Translations under genes and position numbers: made by a program | Notes under the pieces: generated by a model | The model's input: only the letters and a program-made list of their open reading frames with translations | Database searches by the model: none | What the model was told of the DNA's origin: nothing | Assembly: GCA_947474775.1 (NCBI GenBank) | Contig: CANJKG010000002.1 | Location: 1-40,818, forward strand | Reading direction: 5' to 3' | DNA: 40,818 nt | From: Caulobacteraceae bacterium | Lineage (GTDB): Bacteria > Pseudomonadota > Alphaproteobacteria > Caulobacterales > Caulobacteraceae | Shown: positions 9,394 through 22,557 of the stretch, one piece after another | Position numbering within the stretch: position 1 is the stretch's first letter | Layout: each line of letters opens with the position of its first letter

Positions 9394-9496
9394 GCCTTAA
9401 GGGTTAGAGCGCGTCGCGGCCGGTGGACAAGCCGCTGGCGCGTCTTTCCCAGGCGCCACACAAAGGCCGGATGACGCCTCCAGTCTCGGAAACATC

Positions 9497-11617
9497 ATGC
9501 AACGACGCAGCTTCCTCGCGGGTTCGGCGGCCATGACCGCCCTGCCGCTCACTCCCACCGCCGCCGCCGCGCAAGGCGACTTGTTCATGCTGGCGCCCTG
9601 GTCCGGTCCCTTCGACGGGGTCCCGCCCTTCGACAGGGTCAAGGCCGCCGACCTGCAACCGGCGCTGGAGGCCGGCATGGCCCTGGAGCTGGCCCAGATC
9701 GCCGCCATCGCCGACAATCCCGCCGCGCCCACCTTCGACAACACCATCGCGGCCCTCGAGGACTCCGGCCGCCCCAAGTACCGCGCGGAGGTGATCTACG
9801 GCATCTGGACCAGTACGCTCTCGACGCCCGAGGTCCAGGCCGCCGAGAAGGCCATCGAGCCGAAGCTCGCCGCACACGCCGACAAGATCCTGCAGAACGG
9901 CAAGCTCTTCGCCCGCATCGCGGCGGTCTACGACGCCCGCGAGACCTTGCGGCTGACGCCCGAGCAGCAGCGGCTCACCTGGCTGCACTGGAACCGCTTC
10001 GTGCGCGCCGGCGCCAGGCTGGAGCCCGCCGCCAAGGCCCGGGTGGCGGCGATCAACGAGGAGCTGGCCGGCCACTTCACCACCTTCAGCCAGAACCTGC
10101 TGGCCGACGAGGCTGACTATGTCCTCTACCTGAAGACCGACAACGAGCTGTCGGGACTGCCGGACGACCTGCGGGCCGCCGCCGCGGCCGCCGCCAAGGA
10201 CCGCGGACGGCCCGGCGAGTACGCCATCCTCAACACCGCCTCCTCCGCCGATCCGTTCATGACCTACGCCGACGCCCGCGACCTGCGAGAGAAGGTCTGG
10301 CGGACCTTCTACAGCCGCGGCGACAACGGCGGGGCGCACGACAACAACGCCGTCATCCGCCAGATCCTGAAGCTGCGCGCCGAGCGGGCGAAGCTGATGG
10401 GCTTCCCAACCCACGCCCACTGGAAGCTGGCCAACAACTCCATGGCCAATACGCCGGAGGCGACCATGGACCTGATGATGCGGGTCTGGCCGTCGGCCAT
10501 CGCCCGGGTCCGCGAGGAGGTGGCCGAGATGCAGGCCATCGCCGACAGCCAGAAGAAGGGCCTGACCCTCGAGCCCTGGGACTACCGCTACTACGCCGAG
10601 AAGGTCCGCGCCGCCCGCTACGATCTGGATATGAACGCGGTGAAGCCGTACCTGCAGCTGGAGAAGCTGCGCGAGGGCATGTTCTGGACCGCCGGCCAGC
10701 TCTACGGCTTCAGATTCACGCCTGTGTCCAGCCTGCCCGTGCAGCACCCGGACGTCCGCGTCTGGGAGGTGAAGCGCGGCGCCGAGCACGTGGGCCTGTG
10801 GTGGTTCGACCCCTATGCGCGCGCCGGCAAGCGCTCCGGCGCCTGGATGAGCGACTACCGCGCCCAGGAGGCCTTCAGGGGCAAGGTCACGCCGATCGTC
10901 TCCAACAACTCCAACTTCGTGAAGGGCGCGCCGGGCGAGCCTGTGCTGATCTCCTGGGACGACGCGGTGACCATGTTCCACGAGTTCGGCCACGCCCTGC
11001 ACGGCCTGAATTCCGACGTGGTCTATCCGTCGCTGTCGGGGACCAACGTGTTCCGCGACTATGTGGAGTTCCCCAGCCAGGTGAACGAGCACTGGCTGCC
11101 GTCGCCAGAAGTGCTCAACCGCTTCGCCCTGCACCATAAGACCGGCGCGCCGATACCCCAGGCGCTCGTCGACAAGATCGCCAAGGCCCACACCTTCCGC
11201 AAGGGCTTCGACGTCACCGAATACCTGTCGGCGGCGCTGATCGACATGAAGCTGCACCTGGCCGGCGACGCCGACATCGACCCCGACGCCTTCGAGCGCG
11301 AGGAGTTGGCCAGGCTCGGCATGCCGCGCGAACTGCCCATGCGCCACCGCACGCCGCAGTTCCACCACGTCTTCTCGTCCGATGGCTATTCGGCCGGCTA
11401 CTATTCCTACCTCTGGGCCGAGACCCTGGCGCTGGACGCCTTCGAGGCCTTCACCGAGGCCGGCGGACCCTGGGACAAGGCGGTGGCCAAACGCCTGCAC
11501 GACCACATCATGTCGGCGGGTAACACCGTCGATCCGGCCCAGGCCTACCGCAACTTCCGTGGCCGCGATCCTGACGTGAAGGCCTATCTGCGCGACAAGG
11601 GGTTCCCGACAGCCTGA
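9497..11617 (+). CDS. dcp: M3 family metallopeptidase (peptidyl-dipeptidase Dcp-like) with Tat-type signal
   Basis: 706 aa; MQRRSFLAGSAAMTALPL signal; Zn motif MFHEFGHALHGL; C-terminal GYSAGYYSYLWAETLALDAFEAF. Confidence 0.92.
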   Translation: MQRRSFLAGSAAMTALPLTPTAAAAQGDLFMLAPWSGPFDGVPPFDRVKAADLQPALEAGMALELAQIAAIADNPAAPTFDNTIAALEDSGRPKYRAEVIYGIWTSTLSTPEVQAAEKAIEPKLAAHADKILQNGKLFARIAAVYDARETLRLTPEQQRLTWLHWNRFVRAGARLEPAAKARVAAINEELAGHFTTFSQNLLADEADYVLYLKTDNELSGLPDDLRAAAAAAAKDRGRPGEYAILNTASSADPFMTYADARDLREKVWRTFYSRGDNGGAHDNNAVIRQILKLRAERAKLMGFPTHAHWKLANNSMANTPEATMDLMMRVWPSAIARVREEVAEMQAIADSQKKGLTLEPWDYRYYAEKVRAARYDLDMNAVKPYLQLEKLREGMFWTAGQLYGFRFTPVSSLPVQHPDVRVWEVKRGAEHVGLWWFDPYARAGKRSGAWMSDYRAQEAFRGKVTPIVSNNSNFVKGAPGEPVLISWDDAVTMFHEFGHALHGLNSDVVYPSLSGTNVFRDYVEFPSQVNEHWLPSPEVLNRFALHHKTGAPIPQALVDKIAKAHTFRKGFDVTEYLSAALIDMKLHLAGDADIDPDAFEREELARLGMPRELPMRHRTPQFHHVFSSDGYSAGYYSYLWAETLALDAFEAFTEAGGPWDKAVAKRLHDHIMSAGNTVDPAQAYRNFRGRDPDVKAYLRDKGFPTA

Positions 11618-12000
11618 GCCTGATCCCGCAACCGTCGTTCCACCCGCTCGCGCCACAGGGCGATCAGGGGGGTGACGCCGAGTTCCATCGCCAATGGGAT
11701 GGCCACGGACGCCGACAGTCCGGTGGCGTCCAGTCCCAGCAGCCTGGCCGCGCCGCCGAGCGCGACGATGGCCGCCAGCGTCCGGACCACGGCGCCCCGC
11801 CGCTCGATCGCGGGCACGCAGGCCCAGAAGGCCAGGCCGATCCCCAGCAGCAGACCGGAGAGATAGCGCGCATGGCTGGAGCTGGCCGACAACGTCGACA
11901 TCCGCCCTAGCGCGCCCCACAGCCCCGCGCTCACCGGGACCATGGCGGCGACCAGGATCGTCACCTGGAGCGCGCGGCGCTCGACCCGTGGCGGAATCAC
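11584..12000 (-). CDS. DUF4345-type small membrane protein
   Basis: 138 aa, four hydrophobic segments, ARYLSGLLLGIGLAFWACVPAIERRG typical of DUF4345; overlaps the dcp 3' end by 34 nt. Confidence 0.7.
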   Translation of the reverse strand: MIPPRVERRALQVTILVAAMVPVSAGLWGALGRMSTLSASSSHARYLSGLLLGIGLAFWACVPAIERRGAVVRTLAAIVALGGAARLLGLDATGLSASVAIPLAMELGVTPLIALWRERVERRLRDQAQAVGNPLSRR

Positions 12001-12545
12001 CCGAACAGGCCGGGCTGGGCGATGGCGACCTTCGCGGCCGCGGCGCCCTCGATGGTCAGCAGCTTCAGCTTGGTCGACTGACCGCCGGGCGCCGAGAAAC
12101 CGCCCAGCTTGCCGCCCGCCGCCGTCACCCGGTGGCAGGGAACGACGATCGGCCAGGGGTTCTGGCCCAGGGCCTGGCCCACGTCGCGGGCCAGCAGCCG
12201 GTCGCCCAGCCGCGTGGCGATCTCGCCATAGGTCAGGGTCTCGCCGGGCGGGATGGCGCTGGCCACCTCATAGACCCTGGCGTTGAAGTCGCTGGTGCGC
12301 GCCAGATCCAGGGGCGCGCCGGAGAGGTCGGGCCGGCCGCCGGCCAGCAGGTCCTGGATCGCCGAGATCACCGCCGCCATTCCGGGCGGCGGCTCGGCGG
12401 GCGTCGCATCTGGCTCGCGGCGCAGCAGCGCGATCCTCGCCCGCGCCTCATCGGCCTCGGGCAGGCGCACCACGACCAGGCCGGCCTGGTTCCAGGCCAG
12501 CCCCGCCCAGCCTAGGGCGGTTTCGAAAAGCGCGTATCGGGTCAT
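11997..12545 (-). CDS. ogt: Methylated-DNA--[protein]-cysteine S-methyltransferase
   Basis: YGEIATRLGD...GQALGQNPWPIVVPCHRVTAAGGKLGGFSAPGG: PCHRV acceptor Cys motif. Confidence 0.93.
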   Translation of the reverse strand: MTRYALFETALGWAGLAWNQAGLVVVRLPEADEARARIALLRREPDATPAEPPPGMAAVISAIQDLLAGGRPDLSGAPLDLARTSDFNARVYEVASAIPPGETLTYGEIATRLGDRLLARDVGQALGQNPWPIVVPCHRVTAAGGKLGGFSAPGGQSTKLKLLTIEGAAAAKVAIAQPGLFG

Positions 12546-12615
12546 GCGGCCAGTATAGCCCCTCCAGGCCGGACGCGCTGGCGGCTTTCGGAAGTCACGG
12601 CGGCGCCTTTCCGGG

Positions 12616-12640
12616 GGAACGTCCCCCCAGCAGGGTCGTT
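12616..12640 (+). promoter_or_regulatory. Candidate EcfG/SigT general-stress-response promoter
   Basis: GGAAC (12616-12620) - N16 - CGTT (12637-12640), exactly the alphaproteobacterial EcfG consensus; 44 bp upstream of the ATG at 12685. Confidence 0.6.
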
Positions 12641-12684
12641 ATCCCTGCAACCTGGGCCAATCCGGCCGTTCAGGGGGAAGGTCG

Positions 12685-12882
12685 ATGCGCAGCCAGTTCA
12701 CGAGCCGCGCCCATATCGGGCTCATCCGCATGCCCGCCATCCGCCACCTGGCGCGGCGGAGGACGCAGGCGGTCTGCGCGCTAATCGGCCTCGCCCTGCT
12801 GGCGGGTGTGGTCGGCGCCGTGCTCACCCCTCAGACGGGCGCGCCCCTGACCGGACCCTTCAGCTACTTCCCGACCCAATAG
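12685..12882 (+). CDS. Small membrane protein of unknown function
   Basis: 65 aa: ...RTQAVCALIGLALLAGVVGAVLTPQTGAPLTGPFSYFPTQ; one TM helix; promoter-like element upstream. Confidence 0.6.
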   Translation: MRSQFTSRAHIGLIRMPAIRHLARRRTQAVCALIGLALLAGVVGAVLTPQTGAPLTGPFSYFPTQ

Positions 12883-12892
12883 GAGCCGCACC

Positions 12893-13128
12893 ATGGCGAT
12901 CACCACCGAGAACCGCACCGTCCTCAACGCCACCCGCGCCCGTTCCGGCCGCCTGGGCCGCGACGTGTTCTGGGTGCTGGTGTTCAGCACCCTGCTGGCC
13001 GCCCTGGCCCTGTTCGCCGCCTGGACCTGGAAGTCAGGCGACCTGTCGGAGACCCGTGGCCGCGCGCCAGCATCGGCGGCCCAGACCTTCGATTCGGTTG
13101 AGCCCGCGCCGGCGACCCAGCAGACGCC

Positions 13129-13132
<4 letters not shown>
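12893..13132 (+). CDS. Small membrane protein of unknown function
   Basis: 79 aa: GRDVFWVLVFSTLLAALALFAAWTW TM helix; 10 nt after the previous gene with AGGAG-like SD (ataggagccgcaccATG). Confidence 0.65.
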
Positions 13133-14955
<1,823 letters not shown>

Positions 14956-14989
14956 GGCCCGCCTTATGGGGGTGAGTCGGGCTGCGTGC

Positions 14990-15038
14990 GAGCGCGTTCC
15001 GCAAAAGTGGTCGCCGGCTTTGCGATTAGAACGCGCTC
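14990..15038. repeat. Palindromic dispersed-type intergenic repeat
   Basis: GAGCGCGTTC CGCAAA ... TTTGCG atta GAACGCGCTC: 10-bp outer arms plus 6-bp inner arms; same look as the AGAGCGCGTTCCGCAAAAGTG-type repeats common in alphaproteobacteria. Confidence 0.7.
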
Positions 15039-15057
15039 CAGCTCTTGAATGCCGAAA

Positions 15058-16794
15058 TCACTCCGCCGCCATCGCCACCGGCGCGGCCTGGCCGCCGCGC
15101 AGCAGCCGTCCGGGCAGGGCGTCGGTGGGCTCGCCGCCGCGGTAGGTGGTCTGGCCGGCCAGGATGGTGGCCACATAGCCATGGGCGCCCTGCATCAACC
15201 GCTTGCCGCCGGCCGGCAGGTCGAAGGCCACCTGCGGCCGCTTCACCTTCAGCCGGCCGTAGTCGATGACGTTGAGGTCGGCCCGGAAGCCCGGCGCGAT
15301 CACGCCGCGGTCGAACAATCCCACGGCCCGCGCCGTGTCGCGGCACTGGGCCTGGACCATCCATTCCAGCGACAGTTTCGGCCCGCGCGTGCGGTCGCGG
15401 GTCCAGTGGGTGATGTTGGTGGTGGGGAAACTGCCGTCGCAGATCATCCCCACGTGGGCGCCGCCGTCGGAGAGCCCCGGCACGGTGTTGGGGTCGGTGA
15501 GCATTGTGTGGCTGGGGGCGAGCGAGCCCTCCGCATAGTTCAGGTAGGGGATATAGAAGAGCCCCCGCCCCTCGTCGCTGAGCATGTGGTCGTAGGCCAG
15601 CTCGGCGGGATCGATCCCGCGCCGCTCGGCGATGGCCGCCACGGTCTGGTCGGCCGAGGGCTCGTAGTCCGGCTCCTCCCCCTGGATATACATGGCTGTC
15701 CAGCGGGACAGGGCGTTCATCAGCGGGCCGCGCAGGGGCGGCTGCCGGGTCAACAGGGCGGCGCGGACGGCCGGGTCGCGCAGGCGCTTCAGCTTCTCGG
15801 CGCGCGGAAGCTTCGCGATCTCCTGGAACGCCGGATGGCGGCTGAACGGACAGGCGGTCAGTTCCAGCCCCAGCAGCACGCCCACCGGACGTCCCGGCAC
15901 CTGGGCGCGCATGGGAAGGCCCGCGTCCACCGCCTGGGCCAGCAACTTGAGCAAGTGGAGGTAGTCCTGCGGCGCCACCGGGTTCTGCAGCAGGGAGAAC
16001 GACAGCGGACGGCCGGACTTCTCCACCAGCCGGCGCAGGATGCCGAACTCCGCGTCCGCGTCCTTGAAGTCGGAGATGAACTGCAGCACGCCCTTGCCCG
16101 CCGCGGCCATGCCCATGGCGATGCCGGTGAGCTCGTCCTCGCCGGCGGTGAGCGTCGGGGTGTCACGCCCGTCCGAGGTCTTGTGGTTCAGCGACCGCGA
16201 GCTGCTGAAGCCCAGGGCTCCGGCCTCCATGGCCCGCCGGGCGATCGCCGCCATGGCGCCGATGTCGGCCTCGGTGGCGGGCTCGCGCTCGGCGCCGCGG
16301 TCGCCCATGACGAATACCCGCAGCGCGGCGTGCGGCAGCTGCGCGCCGATATCCACGTCGAACCGGCGGCCGGCCAGGAAGTCCAGATAGTCGGGGAAGC
16401 TCTCCCACGCCCAGGGCAGGCCCTCGCGCAGCACCGGGAACGGGATGTCCTCGACGCCCTCCATCAGCCGGATCAGGCCGTCGCGGTCGCCGGGCCTGCA
16501 GGGCGCGAAGCCCACGCCGCAATTGCTCATCACCACCGTGGTGACGCCGTTCACCGAGGAGGGCTGCATACGATCGCTCCAGGTGGCCTGGCCGTCGTAG
16601 TGGGTATGGATGTCCACGAAGCCCGGGGTGACGATCAGCCCCCGGGCGTCGATCTCCTCGGCGCCCGCCCCGGACACCTTGCCCACCGCCGCGATCAGCC
16701 CGTTCCTGACCGCCACGTCGGCCTCGACCCCCGGCTCGCCTTGGCCGGAGATCACCTGACCGCCACGGATCACCAGGTCGTAGGCTTTTTCCAT
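15058..16794 (-). CDS. N-acyl-D-amino-acid deacylase / D-aminoacylase family amidohydrolase
   Basis: [22 protein letters not shown]...[47 protein letters not shown]...[14 protein letters not shown]. Start placed at ATG 16794. Confidence 0.9.
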   Translation of the reverse strand: MEKAYDLVIRGGQVISGQGEPGVEADVAVRNGLIAAVGKVSGAGAEEIDARGLIVTPGFVDIHTHYDGQATWSDRMQPSSVNGVTTVVMSNCGVGFAPCRPGDRDGLIRLMEGVEDIPFPVLREGLPWAWESFPDYLDFLAGRRFDVDIGAQLPHAALRVFVMGDRGAEREPATEADIGAMAAIARRAMEAGALGFSSSRSLNHKTSDGRDTPTLTAGEDELTGIAMGMAAAGKGVLQFISDFKDADAEFGILRRLVEKSGRPLSFSLLQNPVAPQDYLHLLKLLAQAVDAGLPMRAQVPGRPVGVLLGLELTACPFSRHPAFQEIAKLPRAEKLKRLRDPAVRAALLTRQPPLRGPLMNALSRWTAMYIQGEEPDYEPSADQTVAAIAERRGIDPAELAYDHMLSDEGRGLFYIPYLNYAEGSLAPSHTMLTDPNTVPGLSDGGAHVGMICDGSFPTTNITHWTRDRTRGPKLSLEWMVQAQCRDTARAVGLFDRGVIAPGFRADLNVIDYGRLKVKRPQVAFDLPAGGKRLMQGAHGYVATILAGQTTYRGGEPTDALPGRLLRGGQAAPVAMAAE

Positions 16795-16893
16795 GCGAGG
16801 TCTCCGTGGGCGGGCGGTTGCAATCTTCTTACGCCATTGTCCGCGCGGCGCCCAAGGGCGCGGGGACAGCCGTTTTGGGCTAGGATTCCGCGC

Positions 16894-18021
16894 GTGAGTC
16901 GCGCCCCTCTCCGCTTCTACGAATTCTTCGCCGGCGGCGGCATGGCCAGGCTCGGCCTGGGCGAGGCCTGGGACTGCCTGTTCGCCAACGACTTCGACCC
17001 GGTGAAGGCCGGCGCCTACCGCGAAAACTTCGCCGACGCCGGCGCCCACTTTCACCAGGGCGACGTCTGGAAGCTGTCGGCCGCCGACCTGCCGGGCCGG
17101 GCCGACCTCGCCTGGGCCTCCAGCCCCTGCCAGGACTTCAGCCTCGCCGGCGCGCGGGCCGGGCTCGCCGGTGGGCGCTCCTCGGCCTTTTTCGGCTTCT
17201 GGCGGCTGATGGAGGCCCTGGCCGCCGAGGGCCGGGCGCCGTCCACCATCGTCATCGAGAATGTCAGCGGCCTACTCTCGTCGCGTAATGGCGACGACTT
17301 CCGCGCCCTGGCCGAGGCCCTGGCGGCGCTGGACTACCGCTTCGGCGCCCTGGAGATCGACGCGGCGGCCTTCCTGCCCCAGTCGCGGCCCCGGGTGTTC
17401 GTGGTGGCGACGCGGATCGCCCCGCCGCCCGGTCTGACCGGCGACAGCCCGTTCCACACCCGCGCGGTGAAGGCTGCTGCGGAAGCCCTGCCGCCGGCCC
17501 TGGCCGCCCGCTGGCTCTGGTGGGGCCTCAGCCAGCCCGCGCCCCGCAACACCGACCTCGCCGCCCTGCTCGACCCAGACGAGGTCGCCCACTGGCGACC
17601 GCAGGCCCAGGCCCAGCGCCTGCTGGAGCTGATGGCCCCGCTGCATCGCGCCCGGGTGGCCGCCCAGCGCGGCCGCTCGGTGGGCGCCGTCTACCGCCGC
17701 ACCCGCCAGGAACACGGCCAGCGCATCCAGCGCGCCGAAGTGCGCTTCGACGGGATCGCCGGCTGCTTGCGCACGCCGCGCGGCGGCTCATCGCGCCAGT
17801 CGATCCTGGTGGCCCAGGACGGCCAGGTCCGCACCCGCCTGATCAGCCCGCGCGAGGCGGCCCGCCTGATGGGCCTGCCGGAGACCTATCGGCTGCCCCG
17901 CGCCGCCACCGCCGCCCTGCACGTGGCCGGCGACGGAGTGGCCGTGCCCGTGGTGCGCTGGCTGGCGCAGCAACTGCTGGAACCTCTGGCCAGAGCGCCC
18001 GCCGCTCTCGCCGCCGAGTAA
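16894..18021 (+). CDS. DNA (cytosine-5)-methyltransferase
   Basis: Motif [93 protein letters not shown] start 16894. Confidence 0.92.
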   Translation: MSRAPLRFYEFFAGGGMARLGLGEAWDCLFANDFDPVKAGAYRENFADAGAHFHQGDVWKLSAADLPGRADLAWASSPCQDFSLAGARAGLAGGRSSAFFGFWRLMEALAAEGRAPSTIVIENVSGLLSSRNGDDFRALAEALAALDYRFGALEIDAAAFLPQSRPRVFVVATRIAPPPGLTGDSPFHTRAVKAAAEALPPALAARWLWWGLSQPAPRNTDLAALLDPDEVAHWRPQAQAQRLLELMAPLHRARVAAQRGRSVGAVYRRTRQEHGQRIQRAEVRFDGIAGCLRTPRGGSSRQSILVAQDGQVRTRLISPREAARLMGLPETYRLPRAATAALHVAGDGVAVPVVRWLAQQLLEPLARAPAALAAE

Positions 18022-18106
18022 ATCTAACAGCGCCATCACGCGCAGGCGGCTTCCAAATCCTATCGGAAGGCTTAGGTTTGGCGCGCCATTCACCAGAGGT
18101 CCGGCC

Positions 18107-19096
<990 letters not shown>

Positions 19097-19098
19097 GC

Positions 19099-20280
19099 CT
19101 GCGCGTCGCCGTCGTCGGTTGCGGTGTGGCCGGCCTCGCGGCGGGCCTCGCCCTCCATCGACGCGGCCATGACGTCACCCTTCTGGAGGCCTTCGACGCG
19201 CCGCGACCCCTGGGATCGGGGCTGCTGCTGCAGCCATCCGGCCTCGCCGCCCTCAGAGCGCTCGGTTTGCTCGATCCGATCCTCGCCCTTGGCGCGAGGG
19301 TCGAGCGACTGGAGGGCCTGGATGCGGCGGGGCGGCCGGTCATGAAGATGAGCTACGCCCACTGGCGGCCGGGCGCGTTCGGCCTCGGTGTCCACCGCGC
19401 CAGCCTGTTCGGCGTACTGCACGATGCGGCGCGGCAGGCGGGCCTGGAGATCCGCACGGGCGCAGAGATCACCGCGATCGAGGACTTTGGCGAGCCCCGG
19501 CTGAGGGATCGCGTCGGCCGGGTCCACGGTCCGTTCGACCTCGTTGTCGCGGCGGATGGCGCCGCCTCGCCCATGCGGGAACTGGTCAGGCCGCGCGCCC
19601 GGTCGCCGGTCTATCCATGGGGTGCGGTCTGGGCCAACGCGACGGACATGGAGGGCCGTTTCGCCGGCGCTCTGCATCAACGCTACGACCGCGCCTCGAC
19701 CATGATCGGCGTGCTGCCCATCGGGGCCGGGCCAGACGGCGAACGCGACCTGGTGAGCTTCTTCTGGTCACTGCGCGTCGATCGGATGACGGATTTCTTC
19801 GCGGGCGACCTTAGGGCCTGGGGCGCCGAGGTCGCGCGGTTGTGGCCAGAAGCGTCTGCGGTTGTCGCGCAGTTAGAGAACCCTGAGCGGTTCTCACGCG
19901 CCGTCTACCGCAACGTCGTCGCGGGCGGATGGTCGCGAGGCCCCTTTCTGCTGATCGGCGATGCGGCCCACGGCACAAGTCCCCAGCTCGGCCAGGGCGC
20001 CAACCTCGGGCTTATCGATGCGGTGGAGCTGGCGGCGCGCGTTCCGGCGCCCGACCGCATCGCCGGTTACGAACGCGCGCGGCGTCTACAGACCGGGCCC
20101 TACCAGCTGATGTCGCGGGCGTTGACTCCGCTATTTCAGTCGGGCGGGTGGCTCGGGCCCCTGGTGAGGCGCTATCTGTTCGCGCCGCTCTCCCAGGCGC
20201 CGGGACTGCGCCGGATCGCAGCCATCGTTCTGACAGGGGTTTTCCGCTTGGGGCCGACACCGAAGGGGCTCCGCCCATGA
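19099..20280 (+). CDS. FAD-dependent monooxygenase (PHBH/UbiH-like); likely CTG start
   Basis: LRVAVVGCGVAGLAAGLALHRRGHDVTLLEA (GxGxxG) and LIGDAAHGTSPQLGQGANLGLIDAVELA. The ORF-track start (19126) would cut the FAD motif; see findings for the CTG start. Confidence 0.85.
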   Translation: MRVAVVGCGVAGLAAGLALHRRGHDVTLLEAFDAPRPLGSGLLLQPSGLAALRALGLLDPILALGARVERLEGLDAAGRPVMKMSYAHWRPGAFGLGVHRASLFGVLHDAARQAGLEIRTGAEITAIEDFGEPRLRDRVGRVHGPFDLVVAADGAASPMRELVRPRARSPVYPWGAVWANATDMEGRFAGALHQRYDRASTMIGVLPIGAGPDGERDLVSFFWSLRVDRMTDFFAGDLRAWGAEVARLWPEASAVVAQLENPERFSRAVYRNVVAGGWSRGPFLLIGDAAHGTSPQLGQGANLGLIDAVELAARVPAPDRIAGYERARRLQTGPYQLMSRALTPLFQSGGWLGPLVRRYLFAPLSQAPGLRRIAAIVLTGVFRLGPTPKGLRP

Positions 20281-20696
20281 TCGACGTCTACGACGCCACC
20301 ACGCGCTCCGCCGTCATGCGGCAGGTGAAGAGTCGCGACACCACGCCGGAGCGGCGGGTGCGCCAGGCCTTCACTCGGCTGGGCGCCCGCTACCGCCTGA
20401 ATCGCAAGGACCTGCCGGGCTCGCCGGACATCGTGATGCCGGGGCGCAGGCTGGCGGTGTTCGTCCACGGCTGCTTCTGGCACGGCCACGACTGCGCCCG
20501 CGGGGGCCGAATCCCCAAGGCCAACCGCGACTACTGGGTCGGCAAGGTCGGCCGCAACCGCGCACGGGACCAGGCGGCCCTGGCGGCGCTGGCCGACAAG
20601 GGTTGGCGGGTCGAGACCGTCTGGGAATGCGAGCTGAAGGACGCCGCGGGCCTCGAAGCGCGCCTCGCCGACCTGTTGCGGACCACCGCCCCATGA
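20277..20696 (+). CDS. vsr: Very short patch repair endonuclease Vsr
   Basis: MRQVKSRDTTPERRVRQAF...LPGSPDIVMPGRRLAVFVHGCFWHGHDC...GKVGRNRARDQAALAALADKGWRVETVWECELK: full Vsr pattern. Confidence 0.96.
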   Translation: MIDVYDATTRSAVMRQVKSRDTTPERRVRQAFTRLGARYRLNRKDLPGSPDIVMPGRRLAVFVHGCFWHGHDCARGGRIPKANRDYWVGKVGRNRARDQAALAALADKGWRVETVWECELKDAAGLEARLADLLRTTAP

Positions 20697-21568
20697 CCGC
20701 CGAGCCCCACGCCCGCCGTGTCGCCCTGCCGGGCTCGGACGGTGAGATGGCCTATCTGGACCTGGGGCCCGCCGGGCGGCCCGTGGATGTGGTCTTCGTC
20801 CACGCCAACGGCTTCAACGGGCGCACCTACCGCAGCGTACTGGCGCCGCTGGCCGACCTGCGCATCCTGGCGGTCGACCTGAGGGGCCATGGCCGCTCGA
20901 CCCTGCCGACGGTGATCGAGGGCCGCCGAGGCTGGACGGAGTTCCGCGACGACCTGCTGGCCTTCCTCGAGCTGACCACAGATGGGGCTGTCGTCCTGGC
21001 CGGTCACTCCATGGGCGGCACCACCAGCCTGCTCACTGCCGTCGATCGGCCGGAACGGGTGCGTGCGCTGGCCCTGTTCGATCCCGTGCTTCTGCAGCCC
21101 TCGGTGCTCAAGGGCCGCGCCGGGGGCGGCGGTCCGCCCGAGACCAACTCCCGCCTGGCGGAGGGCGCCATGAAGCGCCGTGTGGCCTTCAAGGATCGCG
21201 CCGAAGCGCTGTCGGCCTATCGCGGTCGCGGCGCCTTCAGGACCTGGAGCGAGGAGCAGATCATCGACTACATGATCGACGGCCTGATCGAGGCGCCGGG
21301 CGGCGGGGTCGTCCTGGCCTGCGCGCGCGACTGGGAAGCGTCGAATTTCCGGACCCACAACTGCGACCCCTGGGCGGCTCTGGCCCATGTGCGCCGACCC
21401 GTCCGGATCCTGCGCGCGGAGACCGACTCCACCGCCCACATCGAGGTTGATCCAGAGCTGTTCGACCGGCCGAACATCCATCTCGAGACCATTCCCGGGT
21501 CCACCCACTTCCTGCCCTTGGAGCGGCCGGAGCTGGCGAGGGCGGCCCTGCGGGACCTCTCCGGCTAA
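20693..21568 (+). CDS. Alpha/beta hydrolase
   Basis: VVFVHANGFNGRTYRSVL, VLAGHSMGGTTSLL nucleophile elbow, GSTHFLPLERPELAR. ATG 20693 overlaps the vsr stop. Confidence 0.88.
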   Translation: MTAEPHARRVALPGSDGEMAYLDLGPAGRPVDVVFVHANGFNGRTYRSVLAPLADLRILAVDLRGHGRSTLPTVIEGRRGWTEFRDDLLAFLELTTDGAVVLAGHSMGGTTSLLTAVDRPERVRALALFDPVLLQPSVLKGRAGGGGPPETNSRLAEGAMKRRVAFKDRAEALSAYRGRGAFRTWSEEQIIDYMIDGLIEAPGGGVVLACARDWEASNFRTHNCDPWAALAHVRRPVRILRAETDSTAHIEVDPELFDRPNIHLETIPGSTHFLPLERPELARAALRDLSG

Positions 21569-22491
21569 AGCGTCAGCCCGGGCTTCACGGCGGCCTGCAG
21601 CTGGGCCTGGGCCTCCGGATCGAGCTCGGTGATCCGGCGGGCCTTGAGGTCGAAGGCCACCTTCACCGCCTCGGCCACCGCCCAGGGCCGCCCGGTGTCG
21701 CGGTCGAGAATCCAGTGGACCAGGCGGCGCGAGCGCGGCTCGACGCTGGCCAGGCCGGAGCGCATTTCGAATCCACGGCCGACCCCGGGATAATCCAGGT
21801 GGATGAGGCGGTACTCCAACACCGCCCCGCCGATCTGGCGCGTCTCCGGCGTCGAGGTGGGCAGGATCAGCTTGCGCACCAGGTGCGAGGCGCTGGCCGA
21901 GATGCGGGCCATCACCACATCGGTACGCAACCGGCCGAACGGGTCGGTCTCCGAGGGCTTCACCACCCCCAGGCCGATCCTTGGCAGGCCAAGAATCTCG
22001 GCCCGCTTGAGGCTCGCATGGACAGCCACCGGCTCCAGGCTGACGCCGCGCGGCGCCGCCTGGCCTGGCAGGCCGATCTTGAGCGCCTCAGCCCGCGCCC
22101 TCACCCGCTCGGGCCAGGGGAAGGGACGCAGGTCCGCTGCGGTAACGTGGGCGATCACGGTGTTGAAGCTCGCCGACAGCGCGCCGTCCGCGTGATGCAG
22201 CAGGAGAAGAACCCGCGCCTCGCTCTCGCCCATTTCCAGCACTCCGCCGGTCATGGTCAGGATGGCGCTAGGCCGGGCCTCGCGCAGGAACCGGATGTGC
22301 TGTTCGCGAACCGCCAGCGTGGAGGTCGCCGAGGCCGTGAAGGCGTCCGGCATCCCGAGCTCGCGGGCCAGGCCCGCCAGGCCCTCCATACATTTGGCGA
22401 CGTAGTTGCCCACGTTGAGGTGGCCCATGGTGTCGCACTCCCACGACTGGGCGTTCCCCAACCAGACCTCGACGCCGACCCCGTCCACCAT
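21565..22491 (-). CDS. Hotdog-fold acyl-CoA thioesterase family protein (double-hotdog)
   Basis: 308 aa; SWECDTMGHLNVGNYVAKCMEGLAGL and repeated hotdog-like second half (VEPRSRRLVHWILDRDTGRPWAVAEAVKVAFDL). Confidence 0.7.
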   Translation of the reverse strand: MVDGVGVEVWLGNAQSWECDTMGHLNVGNYVAKCMEGLAGLARELGMPDAFTASATSTLAVREQHIRFLREARPSAILTMTGGVLEMGESEARVLLLLHHADGALSASFNTVIAHVTAADLRPFPWPERVRARAEALKIGLPGQAAPRGVSLEPVAVHASLKRAEILGLPRIGLGVVKPSETDPFGRLRTDVVMARISASASHLVRKLILPTSTPETRQIGGAVLEYRLIHLDYPGVGRGFEMRSGLASVEPRSRRLVHWILDRDTGRPWAVAEAVKVAFDLKARRITELDPEAQAQLQAAVKPGLTL

Positions 22492-22557
22492 CGCCTCCCG
22501 CCGTCCCTCGCAAACAGCGACCGGCTATGCCAGACTGCTCGCCATGAGGGAAACGCG

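Noticed and set aside
9404-11920. 838-aa minus-strand ORF
   Set aside because: Antisense to the M3 peptidase with HEFGH motif; composition typical of a shadow frame, no recognisable domain.
15049-16893. N-terminal 615 aa of the 990-aa ORF ending in the DNA methyltransferase
   Set aside because: This part is antisense to the deacylase; the methyltransferase starts at GTG 16894 with motif I directly after.
18022-18106. CTTCC/GGAAG repeat before cysK as a riboswitch or regulator site
   Set aside because: Only 5-bp arms; no recognisable riboswitch core.
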